Source: Adineta steineri
Taxonomy: Eukaryota > Rotifera > Eurotatoria > Adinetida > Adinetidae
Reading direction: 5' to 3'
Assembly: GCA_905250115.1 (NCBI GenBank)
Contig: CAJNOI010000003.1
Span: forward strand, 132,663 to 196,662
Length of the DNA stretch: 64,000 nt
Under the pieces are notes generated by a model that was not told the origin of the DNA, searched no databases, and saw nothing but the letters and a program-made list of their open reading frames with translations. This document shows, one piece after another, positions 12,501-23,951 of the stretch. A program made the translations under genes and the position numbers. The first letter of the stretch is position 1. Each line of letters starts with the position of its first letter.

Positions 12501-13597
12501 AGGACCAATTGATAAAGCACCACTATGTGTTTCACTTGATGCGTCCGCTTCATTTGATAAATCATAATACATTATATTAATTAACATTGAAGTAAAGAAT
12601 AAAACAAAACAACAAGTACATCGTTGAACACGTGTAAATTTATTTGATGGTGGACGAGAAAATATTGAAAACCATAAATGACCATCGGAAACACTATGAT
12701 AAGCTTTTTTTGATAATACATATGAAAAGTCTTGTTTTTCCGCTTCACTAGCAATTGGTAAAGTTCTTTCAATCTAAATCGAAGACAAAAATATGAAATA
12801 GTATGTTTTCTATTACACGACTTACTCGTCCATCATCTTTTTCAACTGCAAGCCATTGTTGACAAATAAAATAAGATTTATCCAAAGTTTGTAGATCTCG
12901 AACAATAATATATTTTAAATACCATGATGCTGAAGAACCTTCACCTGTATTATCATGCCAAATACGAATATAATTTAATAATCCCAATGATCTAAATATT
13001 AATATTTCATAAAATCTTCAAAAAAAAATAATAATTTTACTTTGGAACAGCAATAATAAAAGAATTAATTCCACCACGTTGAAAAAATTTTCGATGAGGA
13101 TCAGAAAATAATCGAATTTGTGTTTGATCATTATCACCCGATAAAACAAAATAAACCTAGCAGAAAGAAAAAAAGTTTCATTAAGGTATTTTCTTTGTAC
13201 TATCTTACTTTTGAATCTGTTCCAGCATTTGCTCTTTGACCAGTAAAAACAAGAATTTGATAATAATAATGATCAGATTTATTATTATCAACCAATGGTG
13301 TTACTCCCAACTAAAACAAAAACACATATTTTGATTTTACAAAATATATAAAACAATGATTTAGTTTACTTTTTCAAAATCTTTCTTATCTTTAAAACGT
13401 GCATAAATCATTAAAATAATATAGATTATTGAAGTAAATATCATTGTTAGATAAACCGTTTTATTTTTCGAAAAATCAGCATTTGCAAAAACATAACTCC
13501 AATTAATTGGTGCAGGTAAAACAATAAAACCACCAGCAAATGTTGTCAAATGAGTTGAAAGACATTCTGTTTCATAGAGATTCGTCAATGATCCAAC
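9571..13597 (-). other. Sub-region: GPS, PLAT and polycystin channel exons
   Basis: Thirteen exons cover the membrane part: 13370-13597 (GPS and TM1), 13209-13310, 13041-13156 and 12826-12991 (PLAT), 12480-12773, 12243-12382, 11968-12190, 11783-11914, 11476-11733, 10826-11429 (TOP domain), 10031-10765 (channel), 9678-9802, 9571-9624. The channel exon carries the last TM segments and ends KKFLRWTG. The tail LKKLNQEEIQEERD...DQLLEAVDK is charged and probably helical, as in coiled-coil tails of polycystins. Confidence 0.85.
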
Positions 13598-16500
13598 CTA
13601 TGGTTGAACAAATATCAAATATTCTTTATTTTCCTAATCCATCGTATACTTACAATTAATCCATCTGATTTCCAATTATTATTTTCATCGAGATAATAAC
13701 AACCTGATGTATATATAAGAAGTTCATAATTTGATGTAAACTCATATGGTTCATCGATTATTGGTAAAGACGTATTTATCGAAGAATTATTCAAACAATA
13801 ATTATTCATTTCTGTTGAATTTAATTCTCGTATTCCAAATATCAATGATTGATGACCAGGTGTTTGTTGATTATCAATAAAATATCGATATATATCATCA
13901 TTAGTTAAGTCTATAATTACGACAAAGAGATCTATATGAATGTTCAAGAAAAGAAAGCATACTGAAAGGGCAAAACATGGTCCATCCATCAATAATATTT
14001 ATTGAACTATTTAATTGTGGTGTTTGATCAAATTTATGAATAAATAAATAAGCAAGACTTCGATTTAAAGAATGAATTTCAAAATGAACTGAAATCGGAA
14101 GTGAACTTGTTATATTAATATAATGGTAATTAAATAATAAACTATTAATAGTTGAATTAATCGATGTAACATTTTGTAAATACATTGATGGAATTAATAC
14201 ATTTGGATCACGAGGAATAATCAATTGGATTGGATTATTTTGATGGGCTTGAAAAGAAACTTCATTTCCATTTTGATCTATAAGTGAAAGTGAAACTGAT
14301 CTTGAAAGATTTGTATTCTGAAAATTTCCAAATGAAGCAAGTGGATCTATTTTTGACTGAATAGAACAAAAAATAATTTAATAAAAAGGATTCAAATTAT
14401 AGAAAATTACTCGAAGTGAAATTGAAGAATTAGACGTTGTGTTCAAAATATAATTGGATGGAATACTAAATTGAGCATTTTCAACTTGTTTCACAAGTCT
14501 ATCTTTAAGTGATGCAATTGATATAGTTTCTAATGATACAAATGATTGAGATGTATTTATTAGTGAACTTTGACCAATATTTAAATGAATATTTAATGAA
14601 GAAGTTAATAATGATATCATTTGTGTTACTTGACTATTGATTTGATTCGCTAATTGTTTTTGATAATAAATATTTCGATTTTTTTCGATTGTTTCAGCAG
14701 AAAAATCATTTCCATCAGAAAATAAATCTTCAAAAACAAAACAAATTCAAGTTCAATAATAATTAATCATATAAAAAAGATCTTACTTAAATCTGACCAT
14801 ACAGATTCAAGATCAGTATCATAATCAGTAGATATGACATTTGCCCGAGAATAATCCAAATCAAGTACATCTGTTCGTCCTTGTAATGGCCCATTCACAG
14901 CCTAAAATTATCAGGATTAATAATTGAAGAAAAAAAATTCTTTTTATGTCAAATCATCGAAGGGTGTGGATGTGGGTGCTGATTTCATCTCGTATCATCA
15001 TCCACACTCACAGCCTCAAGAGTTTGATAGAGAAGTGAGAATACTAATTTTATATAGTTTACATTTAAAATATTTGAGACACATTGAAAAAGTTGATTGG
15101 ATGCTGATTGAGCATCTTCATATGAGATCTTTTCAAACATTGCATATAGAGCAGCAGATAATTCATAACATCGATTTGATACAAGCATCTAGAATTGTTT
15201 AAAAAAGTATAAAAATCTTCCATATAAATATTCTTTATAATTTACTAAAGTATTTCGTGTTAATTGATTTGTTGCTTGAGTTAATAGAACTAATGATGAT
15301 GATTGTAATATAATGCTATTTGATGTTGTTATGAGAAGTTGAGTTATAAATGTTACTAAATAATCTCGAACATTTGCTAGAGAATTTAATTCTATATTAT
15401 AGTTAATCAAAGCTGATTCATTCAATGGTATTGAAATCTATTTTAAAAAAGAAAAAGAATCGAAAAAAAATCTATTAAATTCAATTACTTGTTGTAAACT
15501 TGAACTTCCTAATGATGATACTAAAATAGTTGCAGCTGGTATTCCATCTAAGAAAGATTATTTTGATTATCTATCGTAAGCTAAATGTCAATAATTACTT
15601 GATATAGCTTTATCTAAATTGTCATTATTTATTTGATTGAGTTCTTGTGATAATGAAGTCATTATTTGTCCAACAACATTTTGATTTCCACTTGAAAGTA
15701 ACCGAACAATTGCATTATTTGTTATTGTACTCGATGAATTTGTTATTTTATCAATTAAATCATTCATTATTGCGGTATCTGCAATAACACTAACAGACGA
15801 TGTATTCACTTGTGTAACAGAACCAGCAAGATCTCGAACGTAAACAACAAGATTAAGTAATGAAGTTTCATTATCACCAGCTGGTAATCGAACTTGAAAA
15901 TTATATTCTGGTGAGAATGCAATTATTGTTCGTTGTGATATGTCTGTTGTCCATGCTAAAATGACAAGATATGCGAAAGTCAGTTGGTATAGTGAAAATA
16001 AAACATACTATATAATGAATAATCTTGTATTCCATCTACATCATACCAATCTGGGCACTCAATAGTAAATAAAGTAGTTATAGTACCATTAAGAGGATTG
16101 ATTGAACACGAACCATTTGAAGGTGGTTGATTAATAATAAAATTCAATGCACTCGTACTTATTGCGGATAAAAATGTATAAACAACTTCAAAACGCCAAA
16201 GACTTATTTGAAGATTATTAAGAAATAATAGATCTGTTGCTGTGAAATTACTTGTATTTGTACCTAAAATAATCAATAAATATATCTAATAATTAAAAAA
16301 ACAAGATTTTTACCAAAAAACCAAATATTTTCATATGAACTTGTTTGATCAAATAAAATCCATTGAGTTGAGTTTGAAGATGTTGAGTTGTCTGATCCTT
16401 GATAAATATTCCATTTAATACTTTCAAGATTTGTACAAGTTCCAATACAAAGAGTAAATAAAGCAACTTGTGTTGTTGGATTAAGAAGTTGAAATTCAAG

Positions 16501-19500
16501 ATTTGGAACACACATTGGTGATATAACACAACTAAAATAAATCTTTTTCATTAGAATAATTTAGTTAAAAACTCATAAATAGTTTACCCAACAGCAATCA
16601 GTTGTGGATGAGTAACTTCAATTGTAACAAGTACATAACCTGTTGCTTGAATAGAAGAATTCTTACGATTCTCCATATAGACCATAAATTGATAGATTTC
16701 ATTTGCTTGAAGTGAACCACCAAGAACTGTTAGAGATGAATTAGGTGATAAAGTTAAATTTCCGAATATCAGTCCTGTTCCATTTCCTTTATAAAAAAAG
16801 TAATAAAAAGAAGTGTTTTAACAAAGATTAAAGTTGAAATAAGATTGGATTTTCATTAACAATTTTACCTGATCGACTGGACAAACATGATGGGTTATGA
16901 GGATCAATTGTTGAATCATCAATTGATAATAATATTCCTTGTACATTTGGAAAATTATATAAACCATAAATTCGACAATAATATGTATATTTCCATTTCT
17001 ATGATTAAGAATAAAATAATAATTATTTGATTATTTACCTACAGATGTATTACTTACAGTTGCATCAAATGTGTCTTCGTCAGGATCAACTGAAAATGTT
17101 CCAGGATCAAGTAAAAGATCTTGTTGATCACCTCGTGTTATCATAGATGTTCCTAATTGAACTAGATTTGCTGTTATACCTGTTGCAGTTATTCTCACAT
17201 AAACTGAAGATGATGATTTTAAATTCGGTGAATCAATCATTGTCACAGTCAATGTTAGTTGATAAACACCATAATCAAGAGTTCTTGATGGAATATAAAG
17301 TTCAGTATATGTTGTCATAACTTTTTCGTATAATACAATTTCAAATGAGCAACCAGTTGAAGTACAATTCTTTATTGTCCATTTTGTAGTTGTTGAAAGT
17401 GAACCATCACAATTAAATTGAATCATTGAAGTAATAGAAAAATCTTGACTACGTCGATATGACATTGGAGATGATAGAGATGATTGTCCAGGAATTAATG
17501 TAATCGTTGGTGAATAACAAGCTAATTTAGAAAAGAAAAATCGATAAACTATATTTTTTATATTATTCATATTATTACTTTCATTGATATCTAATCTTTG
17601 AGAAGTTGTGACGGAAGTCGTGCTACTTGAGGTACTACTGCTACTCGTGGTAGTACTAATTGTGGTACTGCTACTACTCGTTGTACTGCTACTTGTAGTG
17701 CTGCTGCTGCTCGTAGTGGTACTGCTAGTGGTGGTCGTGGTTGTAGTGCTACTTGAAGTACTGCTGCTGCTTGTAGTGGTGCTAGTTGAGGTACTACTGG
17801 TGGTAGTGGTGCTACTTGAGGTACTGCTGCTACTCGTGGTAGTACTACTTGAAGTACTACTACTACTTGTTGTACTGCTACTTGTGGTGCTGCTACTGCT
17901 CGTAGTAGTACTGCTAGTGGTGCTACTTGAAGTACTGCTAGTAGTAGTGGTAGTACTACTCGTGGTACTGCTGCTGCTCGTTGTAGTACTGCTGCTGGTG
18001 GTTGTAGTGCTACTTGAGGTACTGCTGGTAGTAGTAGTACTAGTGGTGGTAGTAGTAGTAGTACTGCTAGTGGTGGTCGTGGTAGTAGTGCTACTTGAGG
18101 TGCTACTGCTGCTCGTAGTACTACTACTTGTGGTACTGCTGCTACTTGTTGTAGTACTTGTAGCGGTGGTGGTAGTAGTGGTAGTAGTAGTGCTGCTAGT
18201 GGTGGTCGTGGTAGTAGTGCTGCTTGAGGTGCTACTGCTACTCGTAGTAGTACTACTGGTGGTACTGCTGCTACTCGTTGTAGTACTAGTCGTGGTAGTA
18301 GTAGTTGTAGTGGTACTTGTAGTAGTAGTAGTAGTNNNNNNNNNNCTGGTTGTGGTGGTAGTGGTACTTGTAGTACTGCTACTGCTTGTAGTCTTAGTGG
18401 TGGTAGTAGTAGTAGTGCTAGTTGTGGTACTACTGCTACTGCTCGTAGTAGTAGTGGTGGTGGTGGTCGGTATTGCTAAAATATAAAACAATTGTGCTTT
18501 ATTCAATGAAATTAGAAGCGCTGTTATACTAAAAACACTAGTAGGAAAGAAAATAATTCAAGCAACATTTTATCTGATTTGTGTCAACTTTTCACATAGT
18601 AGTCGCAAAAAAATGAATTATCAACTACAATTTCATAATGTACTATTATACACAAACAAACTTACTGCAGCTGTTGTTTTGAAGAGTAAATTGTTGCACT
18701 CGACTATTATTTCGATCAGTAACATACATATTTCCATAGCTATCAAAAGCCATACTTTGTGGAAATGAGAATTGAGACGCAGTTGAACCACCTCCCGAAC
18801 ATCCTACTATACATCGAAAACCATAATAACTTGAAGCAATAATACGATGATTATAACTATCGACAATAAATAAATAACCATTAGAATCAAGAACAATTCC
18901 AGTTGGATAGTTGAGTGTAATATTTGCTGATGAACCATTACCAACGATTGTCACTCCATCTAACTGACCAGTTTGAATAAATTGAATACGATTGTTAGCA
19001 CTATCTGCAATATATAAGTTTAAATTACTATCAACATAGATTCCTTGAGGAGAATTAAGCATATTTGATAGTGATCCAGCAGAACCATTTCCAGCTGCGA
19101 TTGTCGGGATGGTTGTACCATTATTAAGTAAAAGTTTAACAACTTGATGAAGATTTTTAAGTGAACAATAAAGATTATTATTAATATCAATAAATAAACC
19201 ATAACAACTTCCATTGACATTCATAACAGTAACACGATTTGATGTATTAAATATATATTTATCGACTCGACCATATGAATAACCATTATCAATATAAATA
19301 TCACCAGTCATAGACATAAAAAGACTATATGGATTACTTAAATTACTATAACTATTACTTGTTGGTGTAGTACTCCATTGAGGCCATGTTACAATAGTGT
19401 TACTAACTCGATTAGGTACATACACAGTATTTATTCCATCAATAAAAATACCATAAGGTAATAAACCAACAATAGAACTTGAACCTAAAGTTACGGCATT

Positions 19501-22500
19501 TACAGACCATAATGCACTTGAGCACAACGTTGGTTGATTATACGACAAACCTAGAATAGATAAATAAATCAATTTATTACATTCGAAGAAGAGAATTATA
19601 ACTTACTACATGAATTAGATGCTATAATGAACTTTTGCACTCGATTGTTATTTTGATCAGAGACAAAAAGGTTTCCATAACTATCGAAACCAAAAGTTCG
19701 TGGTAAATTTAATTGACTTGATAAAGAACCAGCAGTAGTTGTACATCCAAATAAACATCGAAAACCATATGGTCCTGATCCTATTATTCGATTATCACCA
19801 GAAGTGAGAATAAACATATAATTATTAGCATCAAAAGTAATAGCATGTGGACAATTAAGTGTTATAGTTCCTGTTGCACCATTGCCAACTTTAGTTATTC
19901 CAACTATTTGCCCTGGTGGAAAAAATTGAATTCTGTTGTTTCCGCAATCTGTAACATATAGATTATATTGAGCATCAACATAAAGTCCGGAAGGATAATA
20001 AAGTTGAGTCGCAGCTGAACCCGCAGAACCTGTACCAGCTACTACAGTAACAGTAGTCCCATTATCATTTAACCATTTTTTGACAACTTGATGGCTCCAA
20101 GTTATTGAACAATAAAGAGTATTACTAATATCGATAAAAAACCCTTCAATACCGTTATTAACTGTCATAATAGTAACACTACTATTGGCATTTACTGCCC
20201 TTTTATTAATTTGACTATTAGCCCCATTGTCAACGTATACATCACCAGAAAGTGTCGCATAGACAGCATATGGACTATTCGAACCACTGGTTATGTTTCT
20301 GCTAGAAACAACACTTCCTTCAAGAAACACATAAATTACAGTACTGGCTCGATTGGCAACGTAAACAGTGTTATTAATACTGACAAAAATACCATAAATA
20401 CCTGAACCGGCTATATCATTACTAGCGAATGTAATAGCATCTATATACCAAGTTGTAGATGGACAAAAGTTTGGTTGATTAAAAGACAGAGCTATAAACA
20501 AAGAATATTAGATTAAAATCAACATCTTAAAATCTATCAGAAATATGTAAGACGGTTATGAAAAATTTCTTGTTTTATACGACTTCGTATCAAATAGTTT
20601 TCAATGAAATAATAATAATAATGATATAGAACGACTATAATTGATAATGTTTACGTTGAATATGACTCATCTCAACTCGATATGATATGATCTTAAAGTT
20701 AAAACTGATCATACTACTGGCATAAAAACTTGTACTAGTTCATGATCTAATATAAAGAAAAACTAAAACTTTTTGGAAACTATTGATCTATGACAGGAAA
20801 TTAAAAAGTATACATTTTTTGACAATAAATTCAAATAATAACTTCATTAACTGTAGCTCGATAGTTAAGTTATGTTCTACCCTATAAGTTACTTACGATA
20901 GGTAGTATTTGGTATCGCCATAAACTTTTGTACTCGATTATTACTACCTTGATCAGTAACATATATATTTCCGTTACTATCAAAACTAAAAGTCGATGGA
21001 CTACTTAATTGATTGGATGCTGAACCACTGGTAGACGCACATGCAATTATACAACGAAAGCCATTAGGTCCTGAACCAATAATACGATTATTATTACTGT
21101 CTACAATAAAAAGATATCCATCCTTGTCAAGTGCAACATCACTAGGACAATCAAGTGAGATAGTTCCAGTAGCTGTACTTCCTGCGACTGTTGTTGCTGT
21201 TACTTGTCCCGATAAAAATAATTGCACCCGATCGTTTCCACAATCAGCAACATATAAATTGAGATTTGTATCGACAAAAATTCCACGAGGATTATTAAGT
21301 GAATTCGAAGTTGATGCAGAACATTCCATACCAGCAGCAACGATCCACATACTTGAATTACCATTCAATGATTTTACAGCAACTTGATTTTGAGTATATA
21401 ATGAACAGTAAAGAGTATTATTAATATCGATAAAGAGATCATAGCATGCACCTTGAACCTGCATTACTGGACTACTTATATTTCGATTTGATACCCATTT
21501 ATCGACTCGATTATTTGTATATCCATTATCGACATAAATATCACCAGTGATTGTAGCAAAGATACTATATGGAGAAGTAACACCACTAGTAATATTTCTT
21601 GTGGGTATACTACTTCCCGCTAACCATACTTGAATTTGATTGCTTGCTTTATTAGCGACGTAAACTGTATTATTAGTGTCTACGAAAATTCCATATGGAC
21701 TTGTGCCAACTGTACTACTAGTTGCAAAAGTAATTCCAATACTATCCCAAGCAGCATAGGCGTCAAATTTTGGTTGATTGAACGATATCACTAAAATGAT
21801 ATTAATTTTATTTTTATTTTATTATGTACAAACCACATAATTGTTCAGGGCGGGTATGCATGTGTGTATGTAGTGGAATAACTGACAGCGATACTCGCAC
21901 TGATAGTTTAAAAATATTCACGTGCTCTGAATTCTAAAATACTTCGTGATAAATAAGACTTGTATTATGCAATAAGGCCTATTTATAACGAGAAAATATT
22001 TATAACGAAATATTCTGATATTAGGTATGTTTTCGAAGTATGATATTACTTTACTATACCTCTAGTTTATAGAATTAGATGTGTTATAAAATATATAATG
22101 TTACTATTTTCATCTCTTATGTACTAGATCAGAACTAAGTAAAATGTGTATAAGTTCGAAAAGAAAATGGCAAGAAAACAAAATTGTAACAAGTTTTGAG
22201 TACTCTCCGTTCGTTCTTTTGGCTCGTATAGCTAGTAAAACAATTTATAAAATTAATGTTCATATGAGCATATAATGAGAAGTATATTCCTGATTAAATA
22301 CTAGCAAAACTCGATTGTTTCCAACTGAAATATTTTTCAATCACAAATCAGGATGAAAAAGTCCGTGTAAGAGAATTATTCACATCGTCGAGAATAGAGC
22401 CTTAATTAGTCATCTTAAATTATTTACAACTCATTTCTTGTACCTAGGCACTCATTGGAATAGCAGACTTTCATATCTTCATACACATTCTAGTAAGTGA

Positions 22501-23951
22501 AACTGAAGATGGATGTATTAAATACTCATTATCAATTATTACATTACCATTGGAATAAGAGACAGATGTTGATGTAGTAGTCGTTTGAATGACGCTCATC
22601 ATAGTTGTTGCTATAAACAAAGATAGTTTCTTAACAATACAGAAAAAGAAAGAAAGAAAGACGTATTTAACATACCGTTAGTTGTTGTTGTAGTTGCATC
22701 TAAAACAAATAGAATTTTATTTATTGTAGGTATTTAATTTATTGAAAATAAGAATCATTTGCATAAGTATATAATTTGAATAACACTTTTCTCAAAAGTT
22801 TTAGTCTGATGAATAAGATTGGTTATCATTATATATACTTATACTTACTACAAACGTTTGATGACAAAAGAAATTTTTGAATTCTATTATTGCTATAATC
22901 AGTTACAAATATGTTTCCATAACTATCAAAACTAAGCTGTATTGGGTAATTTAACTGATTTGATTGCGATCCTGATCCCGAACATGCAGCTATACATCGA
23001 AATCCGTAAGGTCCTGAGCCAATAAGACGATGGTTATTACAATCAGTAATAAAAAGATATCCATCAGCATCAAGAACAACTGCAGTTGGTTGATACAATG
23101 TGATGGTTCCTGTTGATATTGTTGTTCCATTTAATTGTCCTGATAAAAATTTTTGAATCCTATTATTGCCACCATCAGCCACATATAAGTTTAGATTTGT
23201 ATCAACAAAGATCGAGCGAGGATTAGTAAGTGTAAGCGATGTTGCTCCAGCAGTACCTGTTCCGGCGACAATGGCCCATATATTTAAACTTTTATCCAAT
23301 GATTGCGAGACAATTTTATGAGAAGAATACATTGAACAGTAGAGCATATTATTGATATCGACGAAAACACCACTGCATTGTAAACAAACATACATCGCCG
23401 GAACACTACTATTTGAATTTGTTCCCCATTTATCTACTCGCATATTTGAATAGGCATTTTCGACATAAATATCGCCATTGTCTGTGACGAAAAGGTTAGT
23501 AGGTTTGATTAAACTACCGGAGATAGTTCTTGACGGTGTCGTATTGCCGTTAAGCCATACTTGTATCCGATTATTTGTCTGATCAGCGACATACACAGTA
23601 TTATTTGAACTGACAAAAATACCAACGGGTTGTGTACCAACAGTCGCACTAGTAGCAAACGTTATCGCTGTAGAATTCCATGATGCATTTGCACAAAGCT
23701 TAGGTTGATTGTAGGAAATACCTAAATAAAATAATAAGAATGATTTTAAACCTAACGATAGACATTCTACATTCAATCAGTTTATTCATAATGCTCTCAT
23801 AGATATTTATTTCGAAAGAAAAATTGTTGCATGAAATTAAATATCTTATTTTTACATTAAATACATTAACAATGTTAACAAAATGCATACCTGATGTTTG
23901 CCCAATAAATAGCGATAATAACCAAATATTGAAGAAGTTAAATAATTTCAT
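9571..23951 (-). CDS. Polycystin-1-like channel with N-terminal NHL propellers (34 exons)
   Basis: The model runs from ATG 23951 to TAA at 9571. The exon lengths sum to 10,842 nt, every splice phase matches, and about 3,613 residues result. Order: signal peptide (1-20); NHL cassettes at about 21-311, 341-638, 639-933 and 934-1228; Thr/Ser stalk (about 1229-1527); REJ region with PPSNGSCSINPLNGT and FTIECPDWYDVDGIQDY; GAIN and GPS (TECLSTHLTTFAGG, predicted cleavage HL/T near 2572); first TM segment; PLAT (about 2632-2759); TM bundle; extracellular TOP domain (GTYSGGGYVYEF, TRAVFIQLTLYNPSVQL); six-TM polycystin channel; short helical tail. Known family members are ciliary or plasma-membrane receptor-channels. 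Here the usual LRR, lectin and PKD ectodomain parts appear replaced by NHL propellers. A 10-N gap lies in the stalk. The main alternative is two genes wrongly joined, but there is only one signal peptide and no internal stop or polyadenylation break. Confidence 0.85.
13654..17521 (-). other. Sub-region: REJ and GAIN exons
   Basis: Thirteen exons: 17058-17521, 16869-16998, 16588-16786, 16314-16531, 16009-16263, 15599-15955, 15489-15547, 15246-15437, 15063-15188, 14787-14901, 14411-14727, 13963-14356, 13654-13910. The REJ hallmark WKYTYYCRIYG opens the second exon, and SINPLNGTITTLFTIECPDW lies in 16009-16263. The Asn/Ser-rich beta segments of 13963-14727 precede the GPS and fit a GAIN domain. 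Inside intron 14902-15062 a GTGAGT could serve as an alternative donor (TLEA/GTGAGT). Confidence 0.8.
17579..18475 (-). repeat. Thr/Ser-only mucin-like stalk exon (ACN/AGY triplet repeat)
   Basis: One phase-1 exon encodes almost nothing but Thr and Ser, in mixed runs, ending TTSVTTSQRLDINE. The DNA is a degenerate triplet array of ACN and AGY codons. It should form an extended, heavily O-glycosylated stalk between the propellers and the REJ region. The opposite strand reads as an open Val/Leu frame, which is a composition artefact. The true length is uncertain because the assembly gap at 18336-18345 sits inside the array. Confidence 0.8.
18336..18345. other. Assembly gap (10 N)
   Basis: Ten undetermined bases lie within the triplet array of the Thr/Ser stalk. 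As written the gap keeps the exon in phase, but 10 N may be a placeholder rather than a measured length. Confidence 0.99.
18666..19550 (-). other. NHL propeller cassette 4 (single exon)
   Basis: An 885-nt phase 1-1 exon of the polycystin-like gene. It starts SLSYNQPTLC and ends QNNSC. It contains repeated NHL blades such as GIFIDGINTVYVPNRVSN, GIYVDSNLNLYIADSANN and GIVLDSNGYLFIVDSYNH, then YGFRCIVGC and a last blade NMYVTDRNNSRVQQF. It is the same length as cassette 3. Confidence 0.85.
19607..20491 (-). other. NHL propeller cassette 3 (single exon)
   Basis: An 885-nt phase 1-1 exon with the boundary motif SFNQPNFC. Blades include GIFVSINNTVYVANRAS, GLYVDAQYNLYVTDCGNN and AITFDANNYMFILTSGDN, then YGFRCLFGC and NLFVSDQNNNRVQKF. 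It encodes a full beta-propeller. Confidence 0.85.
20897..21790 (-). other. NHL propeller cassette 2 (single exon)
   Basis: An 894-nt phase 1-1 exon starting VISFNQPKFDAYAAW. The usual boundary Cys is replaced here (KFDAYAAW rather than KLCANASW). Blades include GIFVDTNNTVYVANKASN, GIFVDTNLNLYVADCGND and DVALDKDGYLFIVDSNNN, then NGFRCIIAC. Between cassettes 1 and 2 two short exons (22676-22699 and 22548-22610) encode a Thr-rich linker. Confidence 0.85.
22849..23721 (-). other. NHL propeller cassette 1 (single exon)
   Basis: An 873-nt phase 1-1 exon joined to the signal-peptide exon 23891-23951. It starts GISYNQPKLCANASW. Blades include GIFVSSNNTVYVADQTNN, SIFVDTNLNLYVADGGNN, AVVLDADGYLFITDCNNH and NIFVTDYSNNRIQKF. 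It ends SSNVC before a GTAAGT donor. Confidence 0.85.

Noticed and set aside
14985-15062. Extra coding segment SLLYQTLEAVSVDDDTR inside the polycystin-like gene
   Set aside because: It is best explained as part of intron 14902-15062; direct joining NILN to AVNGPLQ keeps phase 0 and family continuity. It stays possible as an alternative exon end.
17608-18486. Long plus-strand frame encoding a Val/Leu-only protein
   Set aside because: It is the complement of the Thr/Ser triplet array of the polycystin-like gene and has no independent support.
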